Origin: Acinetobacter sp. ANC 3832 | Lineage (GTDB): Bacteria > Pseudomonadota > Gammaproteobacteria > Pseudomonadales > Moraxellaceae | Assembly: GCF_002135415.1 (NCBI RefSeq) | Contig: NZ_NEGJ01000009.1 | Coordinates: forward strand, 1-64,000 | Direction of reading: 5' to 3' | Length of the DNA: 64,000 nt | Part shown: in pieces, positions 40,748 to 50,251 of the stretch | How the letters are laid out: each line of letters starts with the position of its first letter | Numbering within the stretch: the stretch's first letter is position 1 | Made by a program: the position numbers and the translations under genes | The notes under the pieces: generated by a model | What the model was told of the DNA's origin: nothing | Seen by the model: the letters and a program-made list of their open reading frames with translations, nothing else | Database searches by the model: none

Positions 40748-41719
40748 ATGAAAAGGACTTTTTCAAAACTATTGCTTTCAGCAGCAATTGCATTCGGTAC
40801 CACAGGTGTAGCAAGTCTCTCTTCAACGGCGATGGCTGCAGCGACTATTGATATCCAAAGTGTATTGCAACAAGAACGTGCTTGGGCAGGTTTACAATCT
40901 AAACGTTTAAAAGTCGCTGATATTGATTGGGCATATAGTGAAGGAGGACCAGCAGACAAACCGACGTTAATGCTTGTGCATGGCTTAGCAGGCAGTCGTG
41001 ATAATTGGAATCGTTTAGCGCGATATTTAACACCTTATTATCATGTGATTATTCCAGACCTTCCAGGTCAAGGTGATAGTAAAGTTCCAAATGAGTTTGA
41101 TTATTCCATTCCCAATATGACTGAAAAATTACGCCGTTTTGCTGAAGCGGGTCAATTTGAAAAGAATCTACATATTGCAGGACACTCTATGGGGGGATCA
41201 ATTGCTCTACTCTATACGGCGCAATATCCTGTTGATACTAAATCATTATTTTTAATTGATAGTGCTGGTGTATTTAAAGCAGCCAATACACCTTATCTGA
41301 AAGATCCAACTACTTTAAGAAATATGATTGTGGCTAAACCAGGTGATTTAGATCGATTATTAAAAATTGCAACCAGTTTACCGCCATTTATTCCTAAAGA
41401 GCTGAAAGAATCTCAAGAAAAAATGATGATTTCTCAATCTGCCAATACCAGTAAATTGGTTGAGCAACTCATCGTTATGGCAAAAATGTATACGCCAGAT
41501 ACTTTTGCTTTAGCAGCACGTTCAGTTGATCAGCCTGTGTTGATCGTTTGGGGTGAAAAAGATCAAATTATTAATGTAGAAGCCGCAGCAGAATTAAAAG
41601 GTCTGCTTAAAAATGCGCAAGATCCGATTATTCTCAAAGGTGTAGGTCATATGCCGATTATGGAACAAGAGCAATTATTGGTGCAGCCATATTTAGACTT
41701 TTTGAATAAACATAAATAA
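40748..41719 (+). CDS. exported alpha/beta hydrolase (lipase/esterase-like)
   Basis: The 323-residue product has a signal peptide (MKRTFSKLLLSAAIAFGTTG...STAMA) and an alpha/beta hydrolase core. The oxyanion segment is LMLVHGLAGSRDNW, the nucleophile elbow is GHSMGGS at about residue 145, the acidic residue lies in VLIVWGEKDQI and the catalytic His in GVGHMPIMEQ. Family members are lipases, esterases or haloalkane-type hydrolases; a secreted lipase/esterase is most likely. A strong terminator follows. Confidence 0.85.
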   Translation: MKRTFSKLLLSAAIAFGTTGVASLSSTAMAAATIDIQSVLQQERAWAGLQSKRLKVADIDWAYSEGGPADKPTLMLVHGLAGSRDNWNRLARYLTPYYHVIIPDLPGQGDSKVPNEFDYSIPNMTEKLRRFAEAGQFEKNLHIAGHSMGGSIALLYTAQYPVDTKSLFLIDSAGVFKAANTPYLKDPTTLRNMIVAKPGDLDRLLKIATSLPPFIPKELKESQEKMMISQSANTSKLVEQLIVMAKMYTPDTFALAARSVDQPVLIVWGEKDQIINVEAAAELKGLLKNAQDPIILKGVGHMPIMEQEQLLVQPYLDFLNKHK

Positions 41720-41741
41720 TTCAGCCTATTTTTTTATTTAA

Positions 41742-41772
41742 AAGCCAAGTGATTATTCACTTGGCTTTTTTA
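41742..41772 (+). terminator. terminator after the hydrolase gene
   Basis: AAGCCAAGTGA pairs with TCACTTGGCTT across TTAT and is followed by a T run. Confidence 0.9.
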
Positions 41773-41992
41773 TGACCTTATATATCTCAAACTTTTAATA
41801 CATCGATAATTTAAAATTACTTATCAAACTGAAATTATTGATTTATTTATTCTAGATTATTTGTTTTATTCCTCATTTTTTATTATGGTGATCTATCAAG
41901 TTCATATTACTAAAATACTTGCATTATTAATCACAGCTTTCTGCAAAACATCTACTGTAATATATAAAAATGATTAAATTGGGGAATAATCA

Positions 41993-42964
41993 ATGACAAA
42001 TGCTATATCAGAACATGACGTTCTACGTTGTTTTCGAACCCAGCTTATACCACTTTCAAAAAATTTAACTGAAATGCTCAATGAACATTTTAGCCATCAA
42101 ACAGAAAGACGCGGTTGTGGGTTTACTCAAGCCACTCGAGTTATTGCTGAATTTATCAACCAAGAAAATAAAGAGTCAGATTTTAAAGATTTCCGTATTT
42201 TTGATGATTATGATACTAAAAACTTAAGGCTTATTTTAAATCATGCCAAATCTTATGACATTGAATTAGAAAGTTGGCGTGATCTGGATCTCAATCCACA
42301 CATACAAATATTTTTAAAGAGTAATCCGACTGAAGATAGTTTTGTAGAAGCACTAAAAGCAGAAGTTCTTTTCCAATCTCAATTAAGAGATATACGCAAT
42401 AAAGTCGAGCATGAAGAAAGCAAACTGATTTGTGACTTTTTAGAAGATATTATTCTACGAAAAAATCATGATATAACAGACTATATCGAGCTTAAAAGCT
42501 TAATTGAAAAACCAAAAGTAGGCTCTTGCCCGATGGCTGAAAACTTTTTCCTTAAAATTGCACATCGGCGTTTATTAAGACAAGGTTTAATCAACATCTT
42601 TGTGAATGAAAACAATGAACCCATTTTAATGGAAAAACTGAAAATGGGTGATGATCATTCTTGTATCAACCTTGTTCCTTTAATTATGAATGGTATTCGT
42701 ATTCCATTGGGCAGTTTATTTTCCGTCTATTACGATGAAGAAAACATTCAAAAACAAGCCAATAAGCTATATAAAGGATCAATTATTCCTCTTTCTGAAG
42801 TGGATGGATTTTGGTTTTTAAGGCTAACAACCCTCTCTGTTTCACCAAAAAATAGAGCCCGAGCATTTACCTCACATTTTAAGCAACAAATAGACAATGG
42901 CTTATTTAGCCCAGATACGACACAATTGGATCAATTGAGAATCGTTGCGTTAGAACAAATTTAA
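41993..42964 (+). CDS. hypothetical protein, possibly paired with a deacetylase
   Basis: The 323-residue soluble product starts MTNAISEHDVLRCFRTQLIPLSKNL and contains charged helical segments; no known domain was recognised. A GGGG-containing site lies before the ATG. The stop is 15 bases before the next gene on the same strand, so the two are probably one operon. The composition is Lys/Asn/Phe-rich and resembles its accessory neighbours more than core genes. The function is unknown; a regulatory or substrate-binding role for the HDAC-fold partner is conjecture. Confidence 0.7.
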   Translation: MTNAISEHDVLRCFRTQLIPLSKNLTEMLNEHFSHQTERRGCGFTQATRVIAEFINQENKESDFKDFRIFDDYDTKNLRLILNHAKSYDIELESWRDLDLNPHIQIFLKSNPTEDSFVEALKAEVLFQSQLRDIRNKVEHEESKLICDFLEDIILRKNHDITDYIELKSLIEKPKVGSCPMAENFFLKIAHRRLLRQGLINIFVNENNEPILMEKLKMGDDHSCINLVPLIMNGIRIPLGSLFSVYYDEENIQKQANKLYKGSIIPLSEVDGFWFLRLTTLSVSPKNRARAFTSHFKQQIDNGLFSPDTTQLDQLRIVALEQI

Positions 42965-42979
42965 ATTCGGGATTTCGTT

Positions 42980-43858
42980 ATGCTACAAGCTTGTTATTCT
43001 CCTCGTTATTTTGCAACAACGCATACCAATAGCATGGAAAAATTAACAGCTGTTGCGGAAGTTTTAGAACAAGATCAAATCGCAGATTTAGTCGATCCTG
43101 AAAGTATTGATCCTAAAATTTTGTATTCAATTCATGATCCTGCCTATGTGAAAGCTTTTATGCATGGGAAAAAACCTTTAGCGACCATTCAAGGCTTTAA
43201 AAATTGGAGCCCGCAATTCCGTGAAGCGATTCTTTCAATTCAAGCAGGACAATTGGTTGCCAGTGAAATAGCCTTTAAAAAAGGGATTTCGGCCAATATT
43301 GCGCAAGGCTTTCATCATGCCGTTTATGAACGTGGCAATGCCTACTGTACGTTTAATGGCTTAGCACTTATTGCCAAACAATATCCAAATAAGAAAATTT
43401 TTGTCTTAGATTGTGATCAACATGGTGGCAATGGTACGGCGGAATATACCCAACAATTAGAGAATCTTTATAATTTTAGTATCTATGCTTTGGCTTTTGG
43501 TTGTGCGACGCATGAACGTAGTATGACACGCCATATTCACAACAAAAAAGGCTCTTTTGATGAATATGCTGAAGCGGTTATCGAAGGTTTTGAACATGCG
43601 CTTGACTGGCAAGCGGATTTAATTATTTATCAAGCTGGTATGGATTGTCACCAAAATGACCGTTTTGGTTCAAAATGGTTTACCACAGATCTACTCTATC
43701 AACGTGATTTAATGGTGTTTAAATTAGCGAAAAAATATCAAATCCCGATCATGTTTGTATTGGCAGGTGGTTATCAAAAATTAGATGATTTAGTGCCTTT
43801 ACATGTTAATACGTTTAAAGCAGCCAATGAAGTCTATTTCAAAAAAGCGAAGCAATAA
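42980..43858 (+). CDS. histone-deacetylase-superfamily amidohydrolase
   Basis: The 292-residue product has the arginase/deacetylase fold signatures. GFHHAVYERGNAYCTFNG matches the conserved HH...G(F/Y)C block at about residue 112. The metal-binding block FVLDCDQHGGNGT lies at about 146-158. YQAGMDCHQNDRFG supplies the second metal Asp, and LAGGYQ is near the C-terminus. Bacterial relatives hydrolyse acetylpolyamines or acetylated small molecules, or act as lysine deacetylases. The substrate is unknown. It follows the unknown gene at 41993 by 15 bases. Confidence 0.9.
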   Translation: MLQACYSPRYFATTHTNSMEKLTAVAEVLEQDQIADLVDPESIDPKILYSIHDPAYVKAFMHGKKPLATIQGFKNWSPQFREAILSIQAGQLVASEIAFKKGISANIAQGFHHAVYERGNAYCTFNGLALIAKQYPNKKIFVLDCDQHGGNGTAEYTQQLENLYNFSIYALAFGCATHERSMTRHIHNKKGSFDEYAEAVIEGFEHALDWQADLIIYQAGMDCHQNDRFGSKWFTTDLLYQRDLMVFKLAKKYQIPIMFVLAGGYQKLDDLVPLHVNTFKAANEVYFKKAKQ

Positions 43859-44089
43859 TAGATTCTTTTAAAATATGCTCCTGCTAAATGAATCGACTTC
43901 TTGGATAACGATATTTCATTTTTTATTTAAAGAGAAACATAACAGGCTTGTTCAGCTTTATCCAAATAAGATGTCTAAAAAGCCTTTTCACTTCAAATAT
44001 CCATGAACGAATAAGTAGGAATAAAAAAGGCTTTACGCAAAATACTGACTTAACGATAGAGACTATTCGATATTAAAAGCAATCGAATA

Positions 44090-45589
44090 TTAAAAATTAT
44101 TTGGATTTTCTAAACGTTTCACTTCTTGTGCTTTATCTGGATGATGTACCGCAGCCACACCATCATCAGATTTCTTATCGACCAATGCTTCAGGGTTATA
44201 AATGGTAATTGTTTCATTGCCATAAGTATCTTCACCGACAATATACTTGAAACCTTTACGATTCATCCTATTGCACATTCGTTGATACCAACCTTTAAAA
44301 CCTTCTTTTTGCTCATCTGGATTGTAATAAAATGCATTCATCACGGCAGGTAAACCCAAACCACAAACGATTCCAGACAACAACACACTAATAAAAGTAT
44401 AACCAATTAAGATACTGCTATATGGACGTAATTCAGGAACATTAGCAACAGCAAGAATCAATGCCAGTGAAATACCGCCTCGTACTCCGCCCCAAGAAAG
44501 AATCGCTAAACTACCGTTATAGCTTTTTTGACGAAAACTTGGGAAAAATGCGAATGAAAGAAAGTTGGCTGCAAATCGTGATAAATGCAGGGCAAAGAAG
44601 GCAAAAATACCGCCTAAGATTAAACTGCTACTCAAATCTAAAATAAAAATTTCAAGACCGATGAGCGTAAAGAGGAATGAATTAATAATGCCTTCTACAG
44701 TATGCCAAAAATGATTTACTTCACGAATTTCACGATCTGCTAAAATTTCTTTCCATTTATTTCCAACGATCAAACCACCAATCACACAGGCAATCGGCGC
44801 TGATGCATGCGCAAATAATGCAACCAGATAAGAACCACAAGCCAATAGAGCTGTCGTGAGAATTAACGATTCCATTTCATGTTTACCGCGAAGTAAACGT
44901 AAAATACCTAAACCGAATGCCCAGCCAATAATGACTGCCACCACAATTTCATACAGTAAAGTTTGTAATGTTGCCAATAAACTGAAGTGTTCGCCTTCTA
45001 ATACATTTAACAGTGTCATAAAAACGGCGATACACATTGCATCATTAAACAGAGATTCTCCTTCTAGTTTAACAATCAGATGATGTGGTGCACGTACTGA
45101 GCTTAAAACACCTTTAATCCCAATTGGATCTGTGGCACCTAAGGCAGAGCCCAAGAGCAGTAGAACCAGAATTGGAACAGGGCTCCCAATTAAATATTGA
45201 AATCCAAACACCATTCCTGCAAAGAAACCTGCACACAGTAAAAGTGCAATTGTCGCTAATATGCTAATCGGTTTCCAAAATACTTTTAAATCTGACACCT
45301 TAAATTTAAGTGCCGATGAGGTCAAAATAAAACAAATAACACCATTGACCAAAAAATCATAGAAATCGATATGTCGTACAGCTTCTTCAATATTGTGAAT
45401 ATTAATGGAAATAAATTGATTGCCATTTAATAGACTTGCGCCCCACTGCAAAATAAAGACAAAAATTGCAGATACTAACGGTACACCGATGGCTTGAGGA
45501 AAACCGAGAATACGTTTATTAAATATTGTGGTCGCAATGGATAATGCAAAAACGACTGTAAAAACCTGAAGGAAAAAATAATTACCCAT
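44090..45589 (-). CDS. CPA1-family Na+/H+ antiporter
   Basis: The 499-residue membrane protein has about 12 hydrophobic helices and the CPA1 signatures. GSALGATDPIG contains the paired Asp region, and LEGESLFNDAMCIAVF contains the ND motif that binds sodium. A soluble C-terminal tail of about 80 residues (from YYNPDEQKEGFKGW) ends in a charged stretch. It exports Na+ (or K+) in exchange for protons and helps pH and salt homeostasis. It is a single gene with no paired regulator. Confidence 0.88.
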   Translation of the reverse strand: MGNYFFLQVFTVVFALSIATTIFNKRILGFPQAIGVPLVSAIFVFILQWGASLLNGNQFISINIHNIEEAVRHIDFYDFLVNGVICFILTSSALKFKVSDLKVFWKPISILATIALLLCAGFFAGMVFGFQYLIGSPVPILVLLLLGSALGATDPIGIKGVLSSVRAPHHLIVKLEGESLFNDAMCIAVFMTLLNVLEGEHFSLLATLQTLLYEIVVAVIIGWAFGLGILRLLRGKHEMESLILTTALLACGSYLVALFAHASAPIACVIGGLIVGNKWKEILADREIREVNHFWHTVEGIINSFLFTLIGLEIFILDLSSSLILGGIFAFFALHLSRFAANFLSFAFFPSFRQKSYNGSLAILSWGGVRGGISLALILAVANVPELRPYSSILIGYTFISVLLSGIVCGLGLPAVMNAFYYNPDEQKEGFKGWYQRMCNRMNRKGFKYIVGEDTYGNETITIYNPEALVDKKSDDGVAAVHHPDKAQEVKRLENPNNF

Positions 45590-45907
45590 GCGGACCCTAA
45601 TTTGATTTCTAATTAAAATGAATAAGCATTTCTAAACTGAATATAAAAAAGAAAACCATTTAAAAACTTTATAATTCTACAAAAAAAACCACATTTACAT
45701 GTGAAAAAGATAAATTATTTAACATAAAACTCATTTAGCTTCGTGTATTACGCTTTTTATTTATCCATCTAGGAAAAAATAAAAAGATTCGAATATTGAT
45801 TCAAAATCTCTACTCACTATGGAAGGTCTCTAAGTTAATGCAAATTATTTCAATTTTTGGTCAAAATCTTTTAGCATAGCGAACATCTATTCAATTTTGG
45901 CTCACTC
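45590..45907. other. AT-rich divergent intergenic region
   Basis: No gene or strong repeat is visible. Long A and T runs dominate. Promoters for the antiporter and the following gene must lie here but none stands out. Confidence 0.5.
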
Positions 45908-46453
45908 ATGAATGTAAAAATAACCTTTCGATATATTTATGCAGCCATTATTTTTATCATTAGCTTCATGTTGTTATGGACATGTATTGTTAAGACCCAA
46001 GAATTTCTCCAAGCACAACAGGTTCAGCCGAAAAAATTCAGCTTAAGTTCTAATCAAACCACTGAATACAGACTTTTGAGTAATAACCAAAAACCCGATC
46101 AATTACTTTATGTGCTAATTCCCAACCAAGGGTTTATTGCAAAAATTAATTGCGAACACTATCTTGCTACTTTATGTACTGATCAAAACAATCAAACCCA
46201 ATTTCGTAGAATTGATCAAATTGATTTACTGGCATTTAAACAACATGTCTATATCCAAAATATCCGTTATACCAATACTCAAGACTTAAAACCACAATCT
46301 TTCCAATTCACCGGCCCACAAATTCAAGCATTTTACCAAGTAGATATTCAGCAATTAAAATATCAACTTTTTACCTTAGCTTTGTTTAGCTTGTTTGCCT
46401 TATATGTCTGTTTCAGAATGATTCGAAATTTTAAAAGCTTTTTAAATAAATAA
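45908..46453 (+). CDS. hypothetical two-helix membrane protein
   Basis: The 181-residue product has an N-terminal membrane helix (YIYAAIIFIISFMLLWTCI, residues about 9-27), an exposed 120-residue domain rich in Gln/Asn, and a C-terminal helix (LFTLALFSLFALYVCF) followed by a short basic tail. It resembles an envelope protein with a periplasmic domain. No family was recognised. A bidirectional hairpin terminator follows, convergent with ypfJ. Confidence 0.65.
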   Translation: MNVKITFRYIYAAIIFIISFMLLWTCIVKTQEFLQAQQVQPKKFSLSSNQTTEYRLLSNNQKPDQLLYVLIPNQGFIAKINCEHYLATLCTDQNNQTQFRRIDQIDLLAFKQHVYIQNIRYTNTQDLKPQSFQFTGPQIQAFYQVDIQQLKYQLFTLALFSLFALYVCFRMIRNFKSFLNK

Positions 46454-46455
46454 AA

Positions 46456-46476
46456 AAGAGAGCTTCATGCTCTCTT
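46456..46476. terminator. bidirectional terminator candidate
   Basis: AAGAGAGC-TTCAT-GCTCTCTT lies between convergent genes, A-rich on the left side and T-containing on the right. Confidence 0.65.
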
Positions 46477-46518
46477 CTTAAACTAATAATGAAACTTTTT
46501 GAGATCAGCATCATTCAT

Positions 46519-47421
46519 TTAAATAGATGCCTTAAAAGTATCACATTGATTCACATCACCTGTTTTCAAACCTGTTTGAAACCACTGCATCCGTTGTTGG
46601 CTGGTACCATGAGTAAAGCTATCGGGTACGACTGTACCTCTAGCTTTTTTCTGTAAATAATCATCGCCAATTTTTTGGGCTGCATCCATCGCCTCTTCAA
46701 CATCACCCTGATCTAAGAACTGAGTTCGTTGTTGGGTATGATTTGCCCATACACCTGCGAAACAATCTGCTTGTAACTCTAAGCGAACAGACAGTTGATT
46801 CCCCTGTGCTTGAGTGGCTTGTTGACGTGCTTTTTGGACTTGCGAAGAAATACCCAATAAATTCTGTACGTGATGCCCAACTTCATGTGCTACGACATAA
46901 GCTTGAGCAAAATCACCTGCTTCATCTTGAGTCGTCAACTCAGTTTTATTCTGTTCACCTGAAATGCCCATTTGCGTGCGCATATCTTTAAAAAACTCAG
47001 TATCAATATACACTTTTTGATCCGCAGGACAATAAAAAGGCCCCATTGCAGATTCAGCAGTACCACAACCTGACTCTACTGCACCACTAAACATGACCAA
47101 CTTTGGTGGCGTATATGTTGCACCTTGTTGTTGGAAAATTTGTGTCCACGTATCTTCAGTATCTGCCAAAACAGTACCCACAAACTGTGAAGCTTCTTGT
47201 TGTTGTGGCGTTGGATTCTGAATCGCACTAGCAGATTGACTTTGGCTTCCTGACGTGACTTGCTTAGTGGCTTGATACGCCATTTGAGGATCAACCCCAA
47301 AAAACTTCCAAGCGATAAATGCAATCACTAGCCCAAGAATACTAATACCACCCGCTTTAGCTCCACCGCCTCCGCGACGGTCTTCGACATTGTCACTTAC
47401 CCGACGTCCTTTCCAACGCAT
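46519..47421 (-). CDS. ypfJ: neutral zinc metallopeptidase (YpfJ family)
   Basis: The 300-residue product opens MRWKGRRVSDNVEDRRGGG, typical of the family, with one membrane anchor (GISILGLVIAFIAWKFF, about residues 25-41). The zincin motif VVAHEVGHHVQN supplies HExxH, and the downstream ELQADCFAGVWA supplies the third ligand region. The C-terminal GTSQQRMQWFQTG is also conserved. It is a predicted inner-membrane metallopeptidase facing the periplasm; its substrates are not established. Confidence 0.9.
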   Translation of the reverse strand: MRWKGRRVSDNVEDRRGGGGAKAGGISILGLVIAFIAWKFFGVDPQMAYQATKQVTSGSQSQSASAIQNPTPQQQEASQFVGTVLADTEDTWTQIFQQQGATYTPPKLVMFSGAVESGCGTAESAMGPFYCPADQKVYIDTEFFKDMRTQMGISGEQNKTELTTQDEAGDFAQAYVVAHEVGHHVQNLLGISSQVQKARQQATQAQGNQLSVRLELQADCFAGVWANHTQQRTQFLDQGDVEEAMDAAQKIGDDYLQKKARGTVVPDSFTHGTSQQRMQWFQTGLKTGDVNQCDTFKASI

Positions 47422-47474
47422 AGTCTTATCCTTATTTTTAATTCAGTTATTTTATTTTAACGTGATTTAAAACA

Positions 47475-48395
47475 TTATGCCGCTTTTGCACGTACAGTTT
47501 GAATCAATTTCATCACTAAAACTACTGCCAAGCCTGCAATAATACCAATCAACATATTGATGAGTGTTGGCGTAATTGCACCAATAATATTACCCACACT
47601 TGGAATCAGTTCAACATGATCAACCGCTTCTTCAGTCAGATGATGTAAAGATGAAACTGCATGCGTGATGATCCCGCCACCCACTAAAAACATTGCAATT
47701 GTTCCTACAATGGTCAAAGTTTTCATGAGTTTTGGAGCAAAAGCCAATAAACCACGACCAATGGTTTGCTTTGCGCTTGATGCTTGTTTCGTTAAATATA
47801 GGCCTAGGTCATCAATTTTAACAATCATCGCAACAAAACCATAAACACCTATAGTCATTAAAATGGCAATCACAGACAAAACCATCACTTTTATACCAAA
47901 AGCTGCAGTTGCAACGGTACCTAAAGAAATGACAACGATTTCAGCCGATAAAATAAAATCTGTTCGCACAGCCCCTTTCACTTTATCTTTTTCAAATGTT
48001 GCTAAGTCTGTTTCTATGACCTCCAATTCTATAGAAGCTTCTTCTTCAGTTTTGGCTTTTTTATGGTGCAAACTATGTAAAACTTTTTCAACGCCTTCAT
48101 AACATAAGAAAAGACCACCAATCATCAATAAAGGATTAATCAGCCATGGAGCAACCACACTAATCAGTAGCGCCAATGGAACTAAAATCAATTTATTAAT
48201 AAATGAACCTTTAGCAACCGCCCATACCACAGGTAGTTCTCGGTCTGAACGAACCCCACTGACTTGTTGAGCATTTAAAGCTAGATCATCTCCTAAAACA
48301 CCTGCAGTTTTTTTGGCAGCCATTTTGCTCATCACTGCAACATCATCAAGCACTGCTGCAATATCATCTAATAATATTAATAAACTGCTTGCCAT
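47475..48395 (-). CDS. yedI: DUF808 inner-membrane protein (YedI-like)
   Basis: The 306-residue membrane protein begins [42 protein letters not shown], the conserved start of the DUF808 family, and has about five to six hydrophobic segments after residue 70. The function of the family is unknown. It is on the same strand as ypfJ and 53 bases upstream of it, so the two may be transcribed together. A putative cytoplasmic loop is at about 115-140. Confidence 0.85.
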   Translation of the reverse strand: MASSLLILLDDIAAVLDDVAVMSKMAAKKTAGVLGDDLALNAQQVSGVRSDRELPVVWAVAKGSFINKLILVPLALLISVVAPWLINPLLMIGGLFLCYEGVEKVLHSLHHKKAKTEEEASIELEVIETDLATFEKDKVKGAVRTDFILSAEIVVISLGTVATAAFGIKVMVLSVIAILMTIGVYGFVAMIVKIDDLGLYLTKQASSAKQTIGRGLLAFAPKLMKTLTIVGTIAMFLVGGGIITHAVSSLHHLTEEAVDHVELIPSVGNIIGAITPTLINMLIGIIAGLAVVLVMKLIQTVRAKAA

Positions 48396-48593
48396 ATTTC
48401 TTATCCTAATTTCTTTTATTGATACATTTTAAATAAATTGAATGATGCTTTATACATTCTCTTCGTTGTTTTGAAAAATATTATATTTTGAAAAAGCTTT
48501 ATTTTTTCGCTGACATTAAAAAAAATTATACCGTACAATGTGTCTCATTCGTAGAAACAACTGATGTCGTCTCTAGCGGCTGTGGAATAAATA

Positions 48594-49607
48594 ATGAGTA
48601 ATCAAGACAATCGTCCTGTCATTTTAACGGGCGACCGTCCAACTGGACAACTTCATTTAGGACATTTTGTAGGTTCTTTACGCTCACGTGTAGGTTTACA
48701 AGATTCACATCATCAGCACCTTTTATTGGCTGATGCTCAGGCATTGACAGACAATGCGGATAACTTTGAAAAAGTTCGTCGTAACATTATTGAAGTTGCA
48801 ACAGATTATTTAGCTGTCGGCATTGATCCAACAAAAACAACAATTTGTGTTCAATCATGCCTTCCTGCGTTAAATGAACTGACAATGCTGTATTTAAACT
48901 TCGTCACTGTTTCTCGCTTAGAACGTAATCCAACCATTAAAGCTGAAATTCAGCTTCGTGGTTTTGAGCGTGATATTCCTGCAGGCTTTCTGTGCTACCC
49001 TGTCGCTCAAGCTGCGGACATTACTGCATTTAAAGCCAGTGTTGTTCCAGTGGGTGATGACCAAATTCCAATGATTGAACAGACCAATGAAATTGTGCGT
49101 CGTTTGAATCGTCAAATTGGTCATGATGTACTGCCTGAATGCAAAGTTTTACTTTCTAATATGAGCCGTTTACCTGGTTTTGATGGTAAAGCAAAAATGT
49201 CAAAATCTTTGGGTAATACGATTATTCTAGATGCGACAGATAAAGATATTAAGAAAGCTGTTAATGCTATGTATACCGATCCGAATCATCTTCGTATTGA
49301 AGATCCAGGTCAGGTTGAAGGCAATATTGTATTTACTTATCTTGATGCGTTTGATCCAAACAAAGAAGAAGTTGAAGAGTTAAAAGCTCATTATCGTCGT
49401 GGCGGTTTGGGCGACGGTACAGTGAAAAAACGCCTTGAAGGTGTATTAAAAGAACTGATTGGGCCAATTCGTGAACGTCGTATCGAGCTTGCGAAAGATC
49501 CAGATTACATCATGGACATTTTGAAAACTGGTACCGATAAATGCCGTATCATCACTCAAAATACGCTTGATGAAATTAAACAAGGTTTAGGTGTTTTTCA
49601 TTTTTAA
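48594..49607 (+). CDS. trpS: tryptophan--tRNA ligase
   Basis: The 337-residue product is the class I TrpRS. The HIGH-type motif is PTGQLHLGHFVGS at residues 16-28, and the KMSKS motif is GKAKMSKSLGN at about 197-207. FLCYPVAQAADITAF and VGDDQIPMIEQTNEIVRRL are the substrate-binding blocks. It is the normal length. It stands alone, with a terminator and then a candidate small RNA downstream. Confidence 0.97.
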   Translation: MSNQDNRPVILTGDRPTGQLHLGHFVGSLRSRVGLQDSHHQHLLLADAQALTDNADNFEKVRRNIIEVATDYLAVGIDPTKTTICVQSCLPALNELTMLYLNFVTVSRLERNPTIKAEIQLRGFERDIPAGFLCYPVAQAADITAFKASVVPVGDDQIPMIEQTNEIVRRLNRQIGHDVLPECKVLLSNMSRLPGFDGKAKMSKSLGNTIILDATDKDIKKAVNAMYTDPNHLRIEDPGQVEGNIVFTYLDAFDPNKEEVEELKAHYRRGGLGDGTVKKRLEGVLKELIGPIRERRIELAKDPDYIMDILKTGTDKCRIITQNTLDEIKQGLGVFHF

Positions 49608-49634
49608 TGAAACATTAAAATTTAATTGATCAAT

Positions 49635-49666
49635 AAAAAGTCTTTCAAAATGAAAGGCTTTTTTTT
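49635..49666 (+). terminator. trpS terminator
   Basis: AGTCTTTCA pairs with TGAAAGGCT across AAA with one mismatch, and is followed by eight T; it begins 28 bases after the trpS stop. Confidence 0.85.
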
Positions 49667-49712
49667 ACTCAACTTTTATTTAAAAGCATACAGTTTTTAC
49701 GAGATTTAACAC

Positions 49713-49741
49713 TTGATTACGCGAATACCAATGAATAAAAA
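49713..49741 (+). promoter_or_regulatory. predicted promoter of the small RNA
   Basis: TTGATT (49713-49718) and TAAAAA (49736-49741) are separated by exactly 17 bases, placing a start near 49748, just at the first hairpin. Confidence 0.5.
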
Positions 49742-49747
49742 GCCATG

Positions 49748-49872
49748 AATTATTAATATTAACTCATGGTTATGAACACACCCCTAGTTCATAACATTCT
49801 CCTTAACCGAAACTGTGTGAACAGATTCGTTGTTATACGCAATGATCACCCCAATCATTGCGTATTTTTTTT
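49748..49872 (+). ncRNA. candidate small RNA downstream of trpS (possibly Aar)
   Basis: Between a predicted promoter and a very strong terminator lie three stems. GTTATGAAC (49769-49777) pairs exactly with GTTCATAAC (49787-49795). CGAA-A-CTGT (49808-49816) pairs with ACAG-A-TTCG (49821-49829). The terminator ATACGCAATGAT (49835-49846) pairs exactly with ATCATTGCGTAT (49854-49865), with eight T from 49865. A further CCATGA/TCATGG pairing (49743-49769) is possible. The loops of the first and last stems both contain CACCCC. No protein frame is present. As I recall, the Aar sRNA of A. baylyi lies directly after trpS; identity is inferred from position only. The 5' end is uncertain. Confidence 0.7.
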
Positions 49873-50251
49873 GCTCAGAATTTATCAAAACTATTTTAAT
49901 TCAACTCCATGAGAACTGGAAAATAAGTTCTTGCTTTGATAATAAACAGGTATCTCTCTATCGGTTCATCAATTATTTACTTTCTTATTAATGAGTAAAT
50001 TAAAGGGCTTTATAGACAATCTCAAAAAGATACTTTTATAGAATATTTCTACTTTTCAATAAAAAAATTAACATATTGATTTTAAATTACTAATCATAAA
50101 CTTACTGTTGCTAAAATGAGCTGTGGCATATAAAATCAAATGATTAATAGAATTATTGAATCAGTATTTCATCTTTTTTGATTTAAATCGATGACCAACA
50201 ACTTAAAACCTATATTAAAAACAGTGACAAGAATTTAGAAGAGCATGAAAC
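49873..50251. other. intergenic region upstream of the YqiJ-like gene
   Basis: AT-rich sequence. The only item noted is a degenerate AAAGGGCTTTATAG motif near 50002 that resembles other intergenic spots in the window. No gene was seen. Confidence 0.5.
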
